This document shows positions 6,446 through 15,053 of a stretch of 17,117 nt of DNA, in pieces. A program made the position numbers and the translations under genes. Within the stretch, counting starts at the first letter, position 1; each line of letters starts with the position of its first letter. Origin of the DNA: JBBTCX01 sp038043045 (lineage in GTDB: Bacteria > Planctomycetota > Phycisphaerae > UBA1845); contig JBBTCX010000212.1 of the NCBI GenBank assembly GCA_038043045.1, forward strand, positions 1 through 17,117, written 5' to 3'. The notes beneath the pieces are model-generated. The model saw nothing but the letters and a program-made list of their open reading frames with translations. It made no database searches and had not been told where the DNA came from.

Positions 6446-7435
6446 TTAAAACTTTCTTGCGAGCATGAAGTCGGCCATGGCGACCAGGGAAGACTTGGCA
6501 TCGCTGGGTTGAAGCGCGTCCAATTGGCGTCGGGCTTCCGAAACATGTCCGGAAGCGATGGACATTGCGTGGTCGATTGCTCCACTATGGATGAGTTGTG
6601 TTCGCAACCAAGGTGGATCCACGGGATCTAATCCGTGAAACATGTTCAACATCATTCTCCGAGCCGATTCTTCGTTTGTGCGAAGGAAATGAATGGTGGG
6701 CAGGGTCAACGTGCCCATGACGAAATCTCGACCGGCTGTTTTGCCCAGGGTCGTCGAGTCGCCGGTGATGTCCAAGCAATCGTCCATGATTTGAAAGGCC
6801 ATTCCCGCCGACTCACCGAACACCTTCAGTGCATTCACCACCGTTTCGTCTTCCGAAGCATAAAACGCACCCAGTTCGCAACAGACGGCGGTCAACGCAC
6901 CCGTCTTTCGCCGAATGATCTCAAGATAGGTGGACTCTGGAAGTTCAGCGTTGCCCCGGCTGTAGGTCTGCAACATTTCTCCTTCGCAAACCGTATTTGT
7001 TGTGGCCCCGATTCGCTGGGAGGCGCGTCTGCAAGGTATTTGGCTGCACAAATGAAAAGCATGGCTGATGAGATAATCCCCCAACAGAACGGCAGCCCGG
7101 TTTCCCGCAAGAGCACGGATGCTGGGTTGTCGGCGACGTTCATCGGCCTCGTCCAGCACATCGTCGTGAACCAGCGTGGCCATATGGACAAGCTCGACGA
7201 CGGCGGCCAAGGTGTGATGGTCCGATGAAATCTCACCCGCCGCTCGGGCAGACAGGAGCAACAACGCGGGTCTCAGCATTTTTCCACGGTAGGTCCGAAC
7301 CGTTCCGCAAAGGTCGTTGATAAAAGCAAGGTCGCCGGCCAATTCGTCGTCAAAGACGCGCTGCACATGAGAAAGGTCCGCGCGAATCGGAGCGTAGAGC
7401 GAGGACAATGAAAGAGTGGTTCCGGTCATGTTCAT
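6446..7435 (-). CDS. Polyprenyl diphosphate synthase (trans-isoprenyl synthase)
   Basis: A 329-residue enzyme that lengthens allylic diphosphates with isopentenyl diphosphate to give the chain used for quinones or other lipids. GKMLRPAL (51-58) is the conserved substrate-binding start. The first aspartate-rich motif is DDVLD (91-95) followed by ADERRR and LLGDYL; the second is DDCLD (218-222) in FQIMDDCLDITGD. GRDFVMGTLTLP completes the family pattern. Length and pattern fit the octaprenyl/heptaprenyl/solanesyl-type long-chain synthases better than the short farnesyl enzymes, but chain length cannot be fixed from sequence alone. The ATG at 7435 lacks a clear Shine-Dalgarno; a second ATG two codons on is an alternative. 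It lies 172 nt downstream of moaC and may have its own promoter (a TACAAT box lies about 90 nt upstream of the start). Confidence 0.92.
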   Translation of the reverse strand: MNMTGTTLSLSSLYAPIRADLSHVQRVFDDELAGDLAFINDLCGTVRTYRGKMLRPALLLLSARAAGEISSDHHTLAAVVELVHMATLVHDDVLDEADERRRQPSIRALAGNRAAVLLGDYLISHAFHLCSQIPCRRASQRIGATTNTVCEGEMLQTYSRGNAELPESTYLEIIRRKTGALTAVCCELGAFYASEDETVVNALKVFGESAGMAFQIMDDCLDITGDSTTLGKTAGRDFVMGTLTLPTIHFLRTNEESARRMMLNMFHGLDPVDPPWLRTQLIHSGAIDHAMSIASGHVSEARRQLDALQPSDAKSSLVAMADFMLARKF

Positions 7436-7528
7436 ACGTTCTATTCGCCAAAACCCTTACCCGCCCGCACCCAGTCATGGTGATGCAACGCAGCGATTGT
7501 AACGACTCAAACCAGCCGGTCCAGAAAC

Positions 7529-7545
7529 TTTCAAACCTTTTGAAA
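7529..7545. repeat. AT-rich perfect inverted repeat between moaC and the prenyl synthase
   Basis: TTTCAAA (7529-7535) and TTTGAAA (7539-7545) are separated by 3 nt. It lies in the 172-nt gap between moaC and the prenyl synthase gene, upstream of the possible -10 box of the latter. The arrangement fits a regulator site better than a terminator, because the stem has only one G-C pair. Unproven. Confidence 0.35.
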
Positions 7546-7607
7546 ACAACGGAAAAGCGGCGATCGGCCCGGGAGTTCGGTGAAAGGACGACGAACGTTC
7601 AGGAGGG

Positions 7608-8093
7608 CTACCGGCGATGATAATCGCCGCTTTTTCCACCGGTTTTCATGTCGAGTTGAAAGGGGCCCAAAACGATTCCTTTATCCGCCGATTTGGCCAT
7701 GTCGTAAATCGTGAGGGCGGCCGCGCAAACGCCGGTGAGGGCTTCCATTTCGACACCCGTCCTGGCGGTGGCTTTAGCGGTACAGTCAATTCGCAGCACT
7801 TCGGGGGAAGCTCTTTCAAAGGCGATTTGAATCCAGTCCAGTGGCAGGGGGTGACACAGGGGAATCCACTCGTGGGTTCTCTTGGCGGCGGTGATTCCGG
7901 CGATCCGCGCGGTGCTCAACGCATCACCCTTGGGAAGTTCGCCGCTCAGCAACTCATCGAGCACCGTGGAATCCATGCGTACGATTCCAGAGGCTTTGGC
8001 CACGCGGAGAGTCGCCGGTTTTCCGCCGACGTCGACCATGTTGGCCTCTCCGTCGGGACCGATGTGACTCAACGACGGTTGTCCGGATGACAC
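7608..8093 (-). CDS. moaC: Cyclic pyranopterin monophosphate synthase MoaC
   Basis: A 161-residue enzyme of molybdenum-cofactor synthesis that forms cyclic pyranopterin monophosphate from the MoaA product. LSHIGPDGEANMVDV, KGDALSTARIAGI, IPLCHPLPL and GVEMEALTGV are all family signatures. The catalytic lysine and Asp/Lys pair correspond to K55, D131 and K134 in YDMAKSADKG. The length is normal for a stand-alone MoaC. It begins with GTG at 8093; CCGGAG lies about 9 nt upstream inside the end of the preceding gene, whose stop is only 6 nt away, so the two are co-transcribed. No other moa gene is in the window, so its placement behind an envelope gene string appears incidental. Confidence 0.96.
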   Translation of the reverse strand: MSSGQPSLSHIGPDGEANMVDVGGKPATLRVAKASGIVRMDSTVLDELLSGELPKGDALSTARIAGITAAKRTHEWIPLCHPLPLDWIQIAFERASPEVLRIDCTAKATARTGVEMEALTGVCAAALTIYDMAKSADKGIVLGPFQLDMKTGGKSGDYHRR

Positions 8094-8099
8094 GAGATA

Positions 8100-9935
8100 T
8101 CACTCCGGAGCGACGAGGTTTTCCATTCCCATGTCTTCACGACGACCGGCATCGCCGCCGGCGTTAAAGGCCACGATCTGAACCCTCGGGTCGACGAGGA
8201 ACAGGTAATACAGCTCGTAATCCCCCTTGAGATGGTCATCCCTGATCTTACTGAATTTTCCCAATTGACCGATGGAACCGGTCCTTTCCTTGAAATACTG
8301 AACTTCGACGACCTGTCGACCCTCGACGTCGGCGATGGCATACTTGCCGATGACTTCGTGCGCGGTGCCGTTGGCATCGAGCACAGAGAAATTTTGCAGC
8401 GTTTCCATGGCGAAGCTTTTGGCTTTTCCCAACGTGCTGCGCGCTTTTACCGATTCGACGTTGAGTTGCAAAAGCCGTTTGTCCTCGGGGACGTCAAAGC
8501 GTTTGACGGTCTCATTTTTTCCGCCTTCTTGTTCATCGACGAATCCGATCAAGTGCCCGCTGGTCATTTTCCCTCGGCGGATTTCACAGTCCTTCTGTTT
8601 TTGATAGGCACGGAGCTCGATCGGAAGATCCTCTCCGAACAACGATTTTCCCCGGCGGACCGCATATCGCCGCAGAGCGCCGCCCGTGGGAGGAGTGGAA
8701 GACGTCGACGGTTGAGGCGGCGCGGCGGCCTGTTCACCGCTGGGGTTCGTCTTTGGTACTTCTTGCGGGGAAGAAGGTGGTTTGGGCGCGTCGAAGGAGA
8801 CGGCCACCCGAGCCCCTCGCTTGTATTCCAAGTAGTCCGGTTTGAATCCTTTCGGAATTTCGAAGACGATCTCTACTTGCCCGTCGTTGTCCCCACGAGG
8901 TACGAACGGCTGGTCCAGCAGGTGCCAATCGCCGAATCGGGTCTTCTGCACTTTGATGTGGCGATTCACCGGGTCCAGCGCGGCGGTCTCTGTTCGATTT
9001 TGTTGAATGGCCATGGCATGGAATTGCCTGGTTGACTGTTCGGGGTCTCGGCCTACCAACCGAAATTGTCGCAAAGTGAACGCATGGGACTTTCGGGCAT
9101 CCAAAGCCTCCTTTTTCAATTGGACGCGAACCATTCGAAATTCATGACCCGCTTGTGGGGAGATCGGTTCATAGGTGTTGCCCGATTCTTGGGGTTGGTT
9201 TCCACGGCGTCCGGTGGGGGCTTCGCCCGGGGTTTCTCGGTAGACAAACGGAACGAAATCGCTGGTGACGAATCCTACGGAGCCAGGCTTGGCATACCGT
9301 GACACCTCCGAACTGGCCATATTCAACCAGGCGTTGGCGGTGACAAGATCAGGGTTGTCGCCCTTTAAGCTACGCGACCCGCTGAAGACGCCATCCGACA
9401 ATTGCGCGCAAAACCCCACCGCAAATCGATCCGGGGTCAAGATCAGTTCACGAATCGGGGCATCCACGATCGGCGGGGTGGGATCTGGATCGTCCGGATT
9501 TACCTTGACCTTGGCGGGAAAATCGCCACGGGCGAAACCCAAAACCGATGTTCCATGGGGAATCCACAGAATGGCATTGGCGGCCACGCCCATGGTGGTC
9601 GCGCCGGTGACCAGCCCACACAATCCGCCGCCGAATCGATCCACCCAAGAAGCGACCAAGCCGGAGCGCCGAATCGTGCGGTCCGAAATAAGCCGGAGAA
9701 TGAGCAGGGGGACGCCGAAAAGAAGGGCGAGAGAAATGGACATCGCATAGTTCGAAAGTTGGACGAACGTAATCGGGGCAATCCATTGGACGGCTACCCA
9801 TTCATACCAACCGAAAGCCGCCGCGGCACAACAGACAGTGAGAACGGCCATGATCAGGGCGCTAAACAACCCCTGAGTGGCTTGGAGCATGGCAATGGCC
9901 AACACAGCCAGGATCAGAACCAACGAAAACAACAT
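8100..9935 (-). CDS. CvpA-like four-helix membrane protein with large C-terminal soluble region
   Basis: A 611-residue protein of unknown function. Hydrophobic segments at about 3-19, 24-41, 62-84 and 103-124, with DRFGGGLCGLVTGA leading into the last one, resemble the four-helix CvpA/colicin V production family. The rest has no family I recognise: a soluble region (about 140-382) is followed by a Pro/Ser/Thr/Gln-rich linker (about 383-419) and a second soluble part (420-611) with LRRYAVRRGKSLFGEDLPIE and QVVEVQYFKER. Ordinary CvpA proteins are about 160-220 residues, so most of this protein is additional. The ATG at 9935 has GGAG 8 nt upstream. It lies 20 nt after the GspE-like gene and 6 nt before moaC. 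The close link to two secretion-type ATPase genes suggests an envelope role; that is inference. Confidence 0.7.
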   Translation of the reverse strand: MLFSLVLILAVLAIAMLQATQGLFSALIMAVLTVCCAAAAFGWYEWVAVQWIAPITFVQLSNYAMSISLALLFGVPLLILRLISDRTIRRSGLVASWVDRFGGGLCGLVTGATTMGVAANAILWIPHGTSVLGFARGDFPAKVKVNPDDPDPTPPIVDAPIRELILTPDRFAVGFCAQLSDGVFSGSRSLKGDNPDLVTANAWLNMASSEVSRYAKPGSVGFVTSDFVPFVYRETPGEAPTGRRGNQPQESGNTYEPISPQAGHEFRMVRVQLKKEALDARKSHAFTLRQFRLVGRDPEQSTRQFHAMAIQQNRTETAALDPVNRHIKVQKTRFGDWHLLDQPFVPRGDNDGQVEIVFEIPKGFKPDYLEYKRGARVAVSFDAPKPPSSPQEVPKTNPSGEQAAAPPQPSTSSTPPTGGALRRYAVRRGKSLFGEDLPIELRAYQKQKDCEIRRGKMTSGHLIGFVDEQEGGKNETVKRFDVPEDKRLLQLNVESVKARSTLGKAKSFAMETLQNFSVLDANGTAHEVIGKYAIADVEGRQVVEVQYFKERTGSIGQLGKFSKIRDDHLKGDYELYYLFLVDPRVQIVAFNAGGDAGRREDMGMENLVAPE

Positions 9936-9955
9936 GGCGAGGACTCCGGTGCTTC

Positions 9956-11638
9956 CTAGTTCTCTCCCTCGACCTTTAACGCCCGCAGAATTTCATTCAT
10001 ACTCGTGGTTCCGTCAATGACCTTGAGCAGACCTTCTTCTTGTAGGTAGTACATCCGATTCTTTCGGCATTGGCTCTTGATCCTGTTGATCGGCGCTCCT
10101 TCGGCAATCAACTGGCTGACCGGTTCATCCACGACCAACAATTCAAAGACCGCCGTGCGACCCACGTACCCGCTTCCTTGACAGGCCGTGCAAATGATCG
10201 GGTTGCCTTTTTTGTCGACGGCGGGTTCGGTCGGGGGACGATAAAACTGTTCGATCTTGTCGGCGGGTAAGTTGAGCTTTTTCAAAGTAGGCGCATCCGG
10301 TTTGTACGCTTCTCGACACTGTTGACAAAGCATGCGAATGAGCCGTTGATGCACCACGCAAATGAGGGCCTTGGCGCAGAGCTTGGTGTCATCGACAAAC
10401 GCGCCGAACTTGGCCAAAGCATCAAACGAATCTTTGGCAAGCAGACCCATGTATATTTTTCGGTCCTCGGCGGCGGCCCGGGCCGAGATTTGAGCCGTTT
10501 CACGATCCTCGCATTCACCGACCAAAACGATGTCGGGCTCTCTCCTCAGCATGGACTGCAACATGCGCGCGAAGTTGACGTCGGTGTTGCCGCCTTCGAA
10601 GATCCGTTGGGTGATGTTGTCGAGGTCGACGAGCTTACGCCGTTCTAAGGTATGGATGTTCTGAATGTAGGCGTCGTGGGTGCGAAGAATCGCATATTGT
10701 GTACTCGTCATTCCGCTTTGGGGCGCGGAACTCATCAGGACCAACCCATGAGCTTTTCCCAAAACACCCTTTAATGCTTCCAACCGTTGCGGAGCCAATC
10801 CGAGCTCGGCGAGCCGGCGCAGGACCGGTCCACTTTGAATTCGCAATCGAAGTTTTTCGCCGGCGGTCGTACCCGACGTATGCACTTCGGTATACCCAAT
10901 ATCGCCGTTGTGGCTGAGCAAAGCGGCTTGGATTCGGCCGGTCTGCGGTCGGCGAATCTCTTCGACGTTTAATCCGGCCAGTCGTTTCAAGTAACGGACA
11001 ACCCGCACACCCTGTTCCGCCGGAACTCCGTCCGGTCGTTCACCGGCTACGCCGTCGATCCGATACAACAGCCTGTATTTTTCCTTCCCCGGAACGATCT
11101 CGGCATCGGAAACGCGGCGCCAAAGCAGATCATGCAGAAAATCCTGGGTGGCTTCGTAATCCTTGGCGGCATCGGTTTCGGTGGGAAATCCGTGAAATTT
11201 TCCGGTAGAATCAGCGAGGCGAACACGCTGCCCCTTGTCCTGTACTTCACTCTTCTTCTCTCCGCCGCTGACAAGACTACGGAAATGGTCACCGGTCAAT
11301 ACCCGTGCGGCGGGAACGACGCGCCCGTTTCGATGGACCACATAAGCCAGGAGAGATCCGCCCGCTAAGACCAGCCAGAACCCGATCCCCACCCAGAAGA
11401 GAATTCCGCTCCACGGAGGGACCAGCAACCCGATGAACGCAACCAACCCCCCGGAGAGCACGATCAGGTTCCAATGCTCTCGTTTCGTTTTGACGACGTT
11501 GGTATCCCGATCCACCCACTCCGCAGCAAAGGCCCAACCGAAAAGCAGGGCTACAGCCGCCCCAATTTTGAATAGACTGGTGTACCCTCCCCCTTCGGGG
11601 ACCGCCGCGAGAAAAATGGATACGTCGGAAAAGGCCAT
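9956..11638 (-). CDS. Membrane-anchored GspE/PilB-like protein with degenerate P-loop
   Basis: A 560-residue relative of type II secretion/type IV pilus assembly ATPases with unusual changes. Three hydrophobic segments (about 22-41, 57-73, 78-101) precede the ATPase part; standard GspE proteins are peripheral and lack them. RRPQTGRI (229-236) matches the family's RLPQDGRI. HGLVLMSSAPQSGMTST (297-313) aligns with the Walker A box, but the glycines are lost and Lys is Met310. The Asp box EDPVE is ERRKL (332-336). Walker B is kept as PDIVLVGECED (368-378), while the His box TLHTND is LLAKDS. Zinc-binding cysteines remain (C438/C441, C483/C486). It probably cannot hydrolyse ATP normally and may act as a structural partner of the PilT encoded 21 nt upstream. 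That role is inferred. Confidence 0.85.
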   Translation of the reverse strand: MAFSDVSIFLAAVPEGGGYTSLFKIGAAVALLFGWAFAAEWVDRDTNVVKTKREHWNLIVLSGGLVAFIGLLVPPWSGILFWVGIGFWLVLAGGSLLAYVVHRNGRVVPAARVLTGDHFRSLVSGGEKKSEVQDKGQRVRLADSTGKFHGFPTETDAAKDYEATQDFLHDLLWRRVSDAEIVPGKEKYRLLYRIDGVAGERPDGVPAEQGVRVVRYLKRLAGLNVEEIRRPQTGRIQAALLSHNGDIGYTEVHTSGTTAGEKLRLRIQSGPVLRRLAELGLAPQRLEALKGVLGKAHGLVLMSSAPQSGMTSTQYAILRTHDAYIQNIHTLERRKLVDLDNITQRIFEGGNTDVNFARMLQSMLRREPDIVLVGECEDRETAQISARAAAEDRKIYMGLLAKDSFDALAKFGAFVDDTKLCAKALICVVHQRLIRMLCQQCREAYKPDAPTLKKLNLPADKIEQFYRPPTEPAVDKKGNPIICTACQGSGYVGRTAVFELLVVDEPVSQLIAEGAPINRIKSQCRKNRMYYLQEEGLLKVIDGTTSMNEILRALKVEGEN

Positions 11639-11659
11639 GAAAAATGGAGTCTCGTTGTC

Positions 11660-12823
11660 CTAGCCAATAATCCCGCCAGCCATCACCGAAATCCCCTTGA
11701 GTCGCATTTTCAACTCATCGGGATTGGGGGCCACGGTATACGCGGTCTTGACCGAGATCAACTCGGCCTCGACCAGTCGCCGTAGCGACTCCGTAAAATC
11801 AATCATCCCTTCCAAATGAAATGATCGCAAGGCGTTGCTGATCTCGTTATCCCGCGCATCCCCGATCATCTTGCGAATCGTACTGTTGCAGATCATCACC
11901 TCGCAACAGGGGACGCGGGGAATGTCGGGATGAATCCCCGGAAGAAGTTTCAGGCACACGACGGCCTGAAGATTAAACACCAGCGAAGATCGAACCAGCG
12001 CCCGACCATCTTCCGGGAAGAGCTCCAGAATTCGGGCGATGGTGCTCGAGGCGGTAGAGGCGTGAATCGTCCCGAAAACGAGGTGCCCGGTTTCCGCAGC
12101 GGCCAGCGCCGCTCCGAAGGTCTCTTCATCGCGCAATTCGCCGATCAGAATAACGTCCGGGTCCTCACGCATCAGATATTTCAGGGCGTTGTGAAAATCA
12201 TCCACATCCAGTCCGATTTCGCGCTGGTTGACGAAGGCCTTCTTGTCGTCGTACAGGAACTCGATGGGGTCCTCAAGTGTCACGATATGGCACGCGCGAG
12301 TCTGGTTGATTTGTTCGAGCATCGCCGCAATGGTGGTGCTTTTCCCGCTGCCGGTGATCCCCGCAAGAAGGACCAAGCCTTGATGATACTCCGTGAGTTT
12401 CGCCAAACCGGGCGGAAGATTCAGTTCCTCAAAATTACGAATGAGCCGTTGAATTCGCCGAGCCGCGACCGAGGACTTCCCCCGTTGCCGAAAAATGTTG
12501 ATGCGAAACCGGTCGCCCTCTTGAAGCTGATAGGCGAAGTCCATCGACCCCAGCTCTTGATACTTGGCCACCTGGGTTTCGGTCATGATCTGAAACATCA
12601 TGGCCTCGATTTCGTCGTTGGGAATCGGAGTCGAGTCAATATTGCGAATGGCGCCCTTCAAGCGAAACTTGGCCGGCGAATCGGCCTTCAAGTGAAGGTC
12701 GGATGCTTGATGCTTACACATCGCCCGAAAGTATTTATCAATTTTGACCGACGGTTTTACCGTCACGGAGGAACGAGCACCGTCATCCTCTATGTTGCTT
12801 GGTGGAGTATTGGGCTCTTGCAC
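11660..12823 (-). CDS. pilT: PilT-family retraction/twitching-motility ATPase
   Basis: A 387-residue hexameric ATPase of the PilT group, which depolymerises type IV pili from the cytoplasmic side of the inner membrane. ASDLHLKADSPAKFRLKG (40-57) is the N-terminal domain signature. Walker A is AGITGSGKST (154-163, K161), the Asp box is TLEDPIEF (182-189), Walker B is DPDVILIGELRD (221-232) and the His box is GTIHAS (from 251). All are intact, in contrast to the neighbour downstream. The start is GTG at 12823; a TAA lies 14 codons upstream in frame and no ATG lies between, so the start is limited to this region. It is first in a same-strand string and is divergent from pstC. No pilin or PilB/PilC gene is in the window, so a PilT paralogue with another job cannot be excluded. 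Confidence 0.93.
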   Translation of the reverse strand: MQEPNTPPSNIEDDGARSSVTVKPSVKIDKYFRAMCKHQASDLHLKADSPAKFRLKGAIRNIDSTPIPNDEIEAMMFQIMTETQVAKYQELGSMDFAYQLQEGDRFRINIFRQRGKSSVAARRIQRLIRNFEELNLPPGLAKLTEYHQGLVLLAGITGSGKSTTIAAMLEQINQTRACHIVTLEDPIEFLYDDKKAFVNQREIGLDVDDFHNALKYLMREDPDVILIGELRDEETFGAALAAAETGHLVFGTIHASTASSTIARILELFPEDGRALVRSSLVFNLQAVVCLKLLPGIHPDIPRVPCCEVMICNSTIRKMIGDARDNEISNALRSFHLEGMIDFTESLRRLVEAELISVKTAYTVAPNPDELKMRLKGISVMAGGIIG

Positions 12824-13168
12824 GCGCTTCCAGGCCTCTTCAATCCGTCGAAAAACCGTTTCTTAGCTCCCCGACGCCGACAAATCGGAGTGGGCAGAGT
12901 TCACAAGTTCATCATTCTCCGCGGAGCGACACCCTTCGCAAAGGATAGTGCCGATAATATTCGCAGACAGGCGATTCTAGCACCTCGAAAGCTCCGATCA
13001 AGCTGCTGAATGACAAAACGCAATTGGGCCTTTTCTTAACCCTTCGATTCCTGGCCAAATGACATTACCTAAACTTCCAAGTTTGGTTGCCGCACTCTAG
13101 GTTTCAGGGAATCGGTTTTTCGCGGTCGACGGTTGCGAACGCGCTACGGTACCGGTATCTAAGCGGGC
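12824..13168. other. Divergent intergenic region pilT/pstC
   Basis: There are 345 nt between divergent start codons and no gene that I can support. It contains the candidate pilT promoter and a short palindrome AAACTT-CC-AAGTTT (13071-13084) about 85 nt upstream of pstC that could be an operator. I looked for a Pho box (tandem CTGTCAT-like or TTAACA-like repeats) because the pst operon is usually phosphate-controlled, and found no convincing one. Confidence 0.5.
12974..13001 (-). promoter_or_regulatory. Candidate promoter for the pilT gene string
   Basis: On the minus strand TTGATC (13001-12996; 4 of 6) and TAGAAT (12979-12974; 5 of 6) are spaced by 16 nt, a good sigma-70-like match. It would give a leader of roughly 145 nt before the GTG start of pilT. 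Judged by eye. Confidence 0.45.
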
Positions 13169-14059
13169 ATGACCACGTTTCAGAGGTACCGGGAGAAGGC
13201 CATGTCGGCGATTCTCTTGGGATGTGGGCTGCTTTCCATAGGGGTGACCGTCGCCATTATCGTGATTTTGGCATGGGAGTCTTGGGGGTTTTTTCAAGAA
13301 GTCTCCCCATTGGAATTTGCCTTCGGGACAAGGTGGTCCCCGATTCTGGAGCCGCGTTCGTTTGGGGTTCTCCCTCTTGTTTGTGGAACGTTTCTGGTGG
13401 CTGCCGGAGCACTCGTGGTGGCTGTGCCGATCGGTTTGGGCGCTGCACTTTATCTGAGTGAATATGCACCATCATCGTTGCGCGCGGTCGCAAAACCGGT
13501 TTTGGAAATTCTGGCCGGTGTTCCGACCGTCGTGTTCGGATATTTTGCACTCACGTTTATCACGCCTTATGTGCTTCGTCCCTTGGTACCGCAAACGGAA
13601 GTGTTTAATGCATTAAGTGGGGCCTTGGTGGTGGGAATCATGATCGTACCCACCATTTGTTCACTTTGTGATGATGCCTTCCGATCCGTTCCACGATCGT
13701 TGCGCGAGGCGTCTTTTGCCTTGGCGGCCACGCGAATGGAAACCTCTCTTCGTGTTGTATTGCCCGCGGCATTTTCGGGTGTAGTGGCCTCGGTGCTTTT
13801 GGGGCTCGGTCGAGCGGTGGGCGAAACCATGGCGGTGACGTTGGCGGCAGGGATGACCCCAAAGCTCACGCTGAATCCGCTCGTGAGTATTCAGACGATG
13901 ACCAGTTACATTGTTCAGGTCTGTTTTGGGGATACGCCGGCTGGTTCGACGGTCTATCAAACCATCTTCGGCGTTGGCATGATGCTGTTCCTCATTACCC
14001 TCTTGATCAATGTCATCGCTCAACGTGTGATGCGCCGCTTTCGGGAGGCTTATGATTGA
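13169..14059 (+). CDS. pstC: Phosphate ABC transporter permease PstC
   Basis: A 296-residue inner-membrane permease subunit of the high-affinity phosphate importer; it pairs with PstA to form the channel. About six membrane spans follow an N-terminal REK. LEILAGVPTVVFGYFAL (about 111-127) and the cytoplasmic EAA-type loop REASFALAATRMETSLRVVL, followed by AFSGVVASVLLGLGRAVGETMAV, are the family's hallmarks. The start at 13169 keeps the N-terminal basic segment normal for PstC but has only a weak ribosome binding site; an in-frame ATG at 13202 with GGGAGAAGG directly upstream is a real alternative. The stop overlaps the start of pstA. No pstS precedes it. Confidence 0.95.
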   Translation: MTTFQRYREKAMSAILLGCGLLSIGVTVAIIVILAWESWGFFQEVSPLEFAFGTRWSPILEPRSFGVLPLVCGTFLVAAGALVVAVPIGLGAALYLSEYAPSSLRAVAKPVLEILAGVPTVVFGYFALTFITPYVLRPLVPQTEVFNALSGALVVGIMIVPTICSLCDDAFRSVPRSLREASFALAATRMETSLRVVLPAAFSGVVASVLLGLGRAVGETMAVTLAAGMTPKLTLNPLVSIQTMTSYIVQVCFGDTPAGSTVYQTIFGVGMMLFLITLLINVIAQRVMRRFREAYD

Positions 14060-14943
14060 ATCCTGACGCGTCTCATTTTGGGTCCTCTATTGCGGCACGC
14101 CGATTCTGGTCGGGGTGCTTTACGTTGGTGTGTGGATTGACCACTCTAGTCGGCGGAATCATTCTCCTTGCCTTGGTGATTCAAGTGGTACGAGAGGGTT
14201 GGCCCGCTCTCTCCTTGAAGCTCTTCACGAAATTCCCTTCGGTCTTGGACCCAGAAAACGCGGGAGTCAAAAGCGCGCTTTTTGGTACCCTTTGGTTGGT
14301 CACGCTGACGGCTGCGTTTTCGATTCCCCTGGGGTTGGGTGCGGCCATTTACTTGGAGGAATACGCCGCCAAAACGCGACTCACGAGATGGATTGAACTC
14401 AATATTGCCAACCTTGCCGGCGTGCCTTCCGTGGTATACGGATTGCTCGGACTCACGGTTTTTGTAAGAACGCTCGGTTTTGGACGGAGCATCCTGGCCG
14501 GTGCGTTGACGTTGAGTCTGGTCGTTTTGCCGGTGATGATCATCGCCAGTCGCGAGGCGATCGCCGCCGTGCCCGCATCCTTGCGGTCCGCGGCCTTTGC
14601 TCTTGGTGCCACCCGCTGGCAGACCATTCGCGCACAGGTCCTTCCGGTGGCCTTACCGGGAATACTAACCGGGGCCATTCTGGGATTGTCGCGTGCGATC
14701 GGCGAAGCGGCCCCGTTGATCGTGATCGGAGCTTTGGCCTTTGTCGCTCATGTTCCCAGTGGTCCCATGGATCAGTTTACGGCTCTTCCGATTCAGATAT
14801 TCAATTGGTGTGAAGATCCCGGGCAAGAGTTTCATCGATTGGCGGCGGCAGCGATTGTCGTTCTCCTGGGAGTTCTTATTCCGCTCAATGCGGTAGCGAT
14901 CGGAGTGCGGGCGTGGTATCAAAGCTCGAAGAAGGTACTGTAG
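14056..14943 (+). CDS. pstA: Phosphate ABC transporter permease PstA
   Basis: A 295-residue second permease subunit of the phosphate importer. GVKSALFGTLWLVTLTA (about 72-88) opens the permease domain. IANLAGVPSVVYGLLGL, then REAIAAVPASLRSAAFALGA with TRWQT (the ATPase-coupling EAA loop), then GLSRAIGEAAPLIVIGA, are diagnostic. The end IQIFNWCEDPGQEF…AVAIGVR is also typical. The likely start is TTG at 14056, which overlaps the pstC stop as TTGA and has GGGAGG 8 nt upstream; the nearby ATG at 14052 is out of frame and stops after four codons. This indicates translational coupling and equal supply of the two subunits. Confidence 0.95.
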   Translation: MNPDASHFGSSIAARRFWSGCFTLVCGLTTLVGGIILLALVIQVVREGWPALSLKLFTKFPSVLDPENAGVKSALFGTLWLVTLTAAFSIPLGLGAAIYLEEYAAKTRLTRWIELNIANLAGVPSVVYGLLGLTVFVRTLGFGRSILAGALTLSLVVLPVMIIASREAIAAVPASLRSAAFALGATRWQTIRAQVLPVALPGILTGAILGLSRAIGEAAPLIVIGALAFVAHVPSGPMDQFTALPIQIFNWCEDPGQEFHRLAAAAIVVLLGVLIPLNAVAIGVRAWYQSSKKVL

Positions 14944-15053
14944 GTCGTGCCCGTTTGGACCCGGAGAATTGCGACCCGCGGTTTTTCAAAGGGGTTCAGC
15001 CCAACGGGGACTTTCAGGGTCCAACGGCTGTAGCGGGAGTCCTGAGGCCAACG

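Noticed and set aside
8232..9035. Plus-strand open frame of 267 codons
   Set aside because: Antisense to the CvpA-like gene, which has a ribosome binding site, membrane segments and operon spacing.
11930..13009. Long plus-strand open frame (359 codons)
   Set aside because: Antisense to pilT for most of its length, compositionally odd and without a recognisable domain; the pilT motifs on the other strand are unambiguous.
14913..15053. 47-residue N-terminal extension of PstB from GTG 14913
   Set aside because: It overlaps pstA by 31 nt and exceeds the usual family length; ATG 15054 has a well-placed GAGG. Kept only as an alternative.
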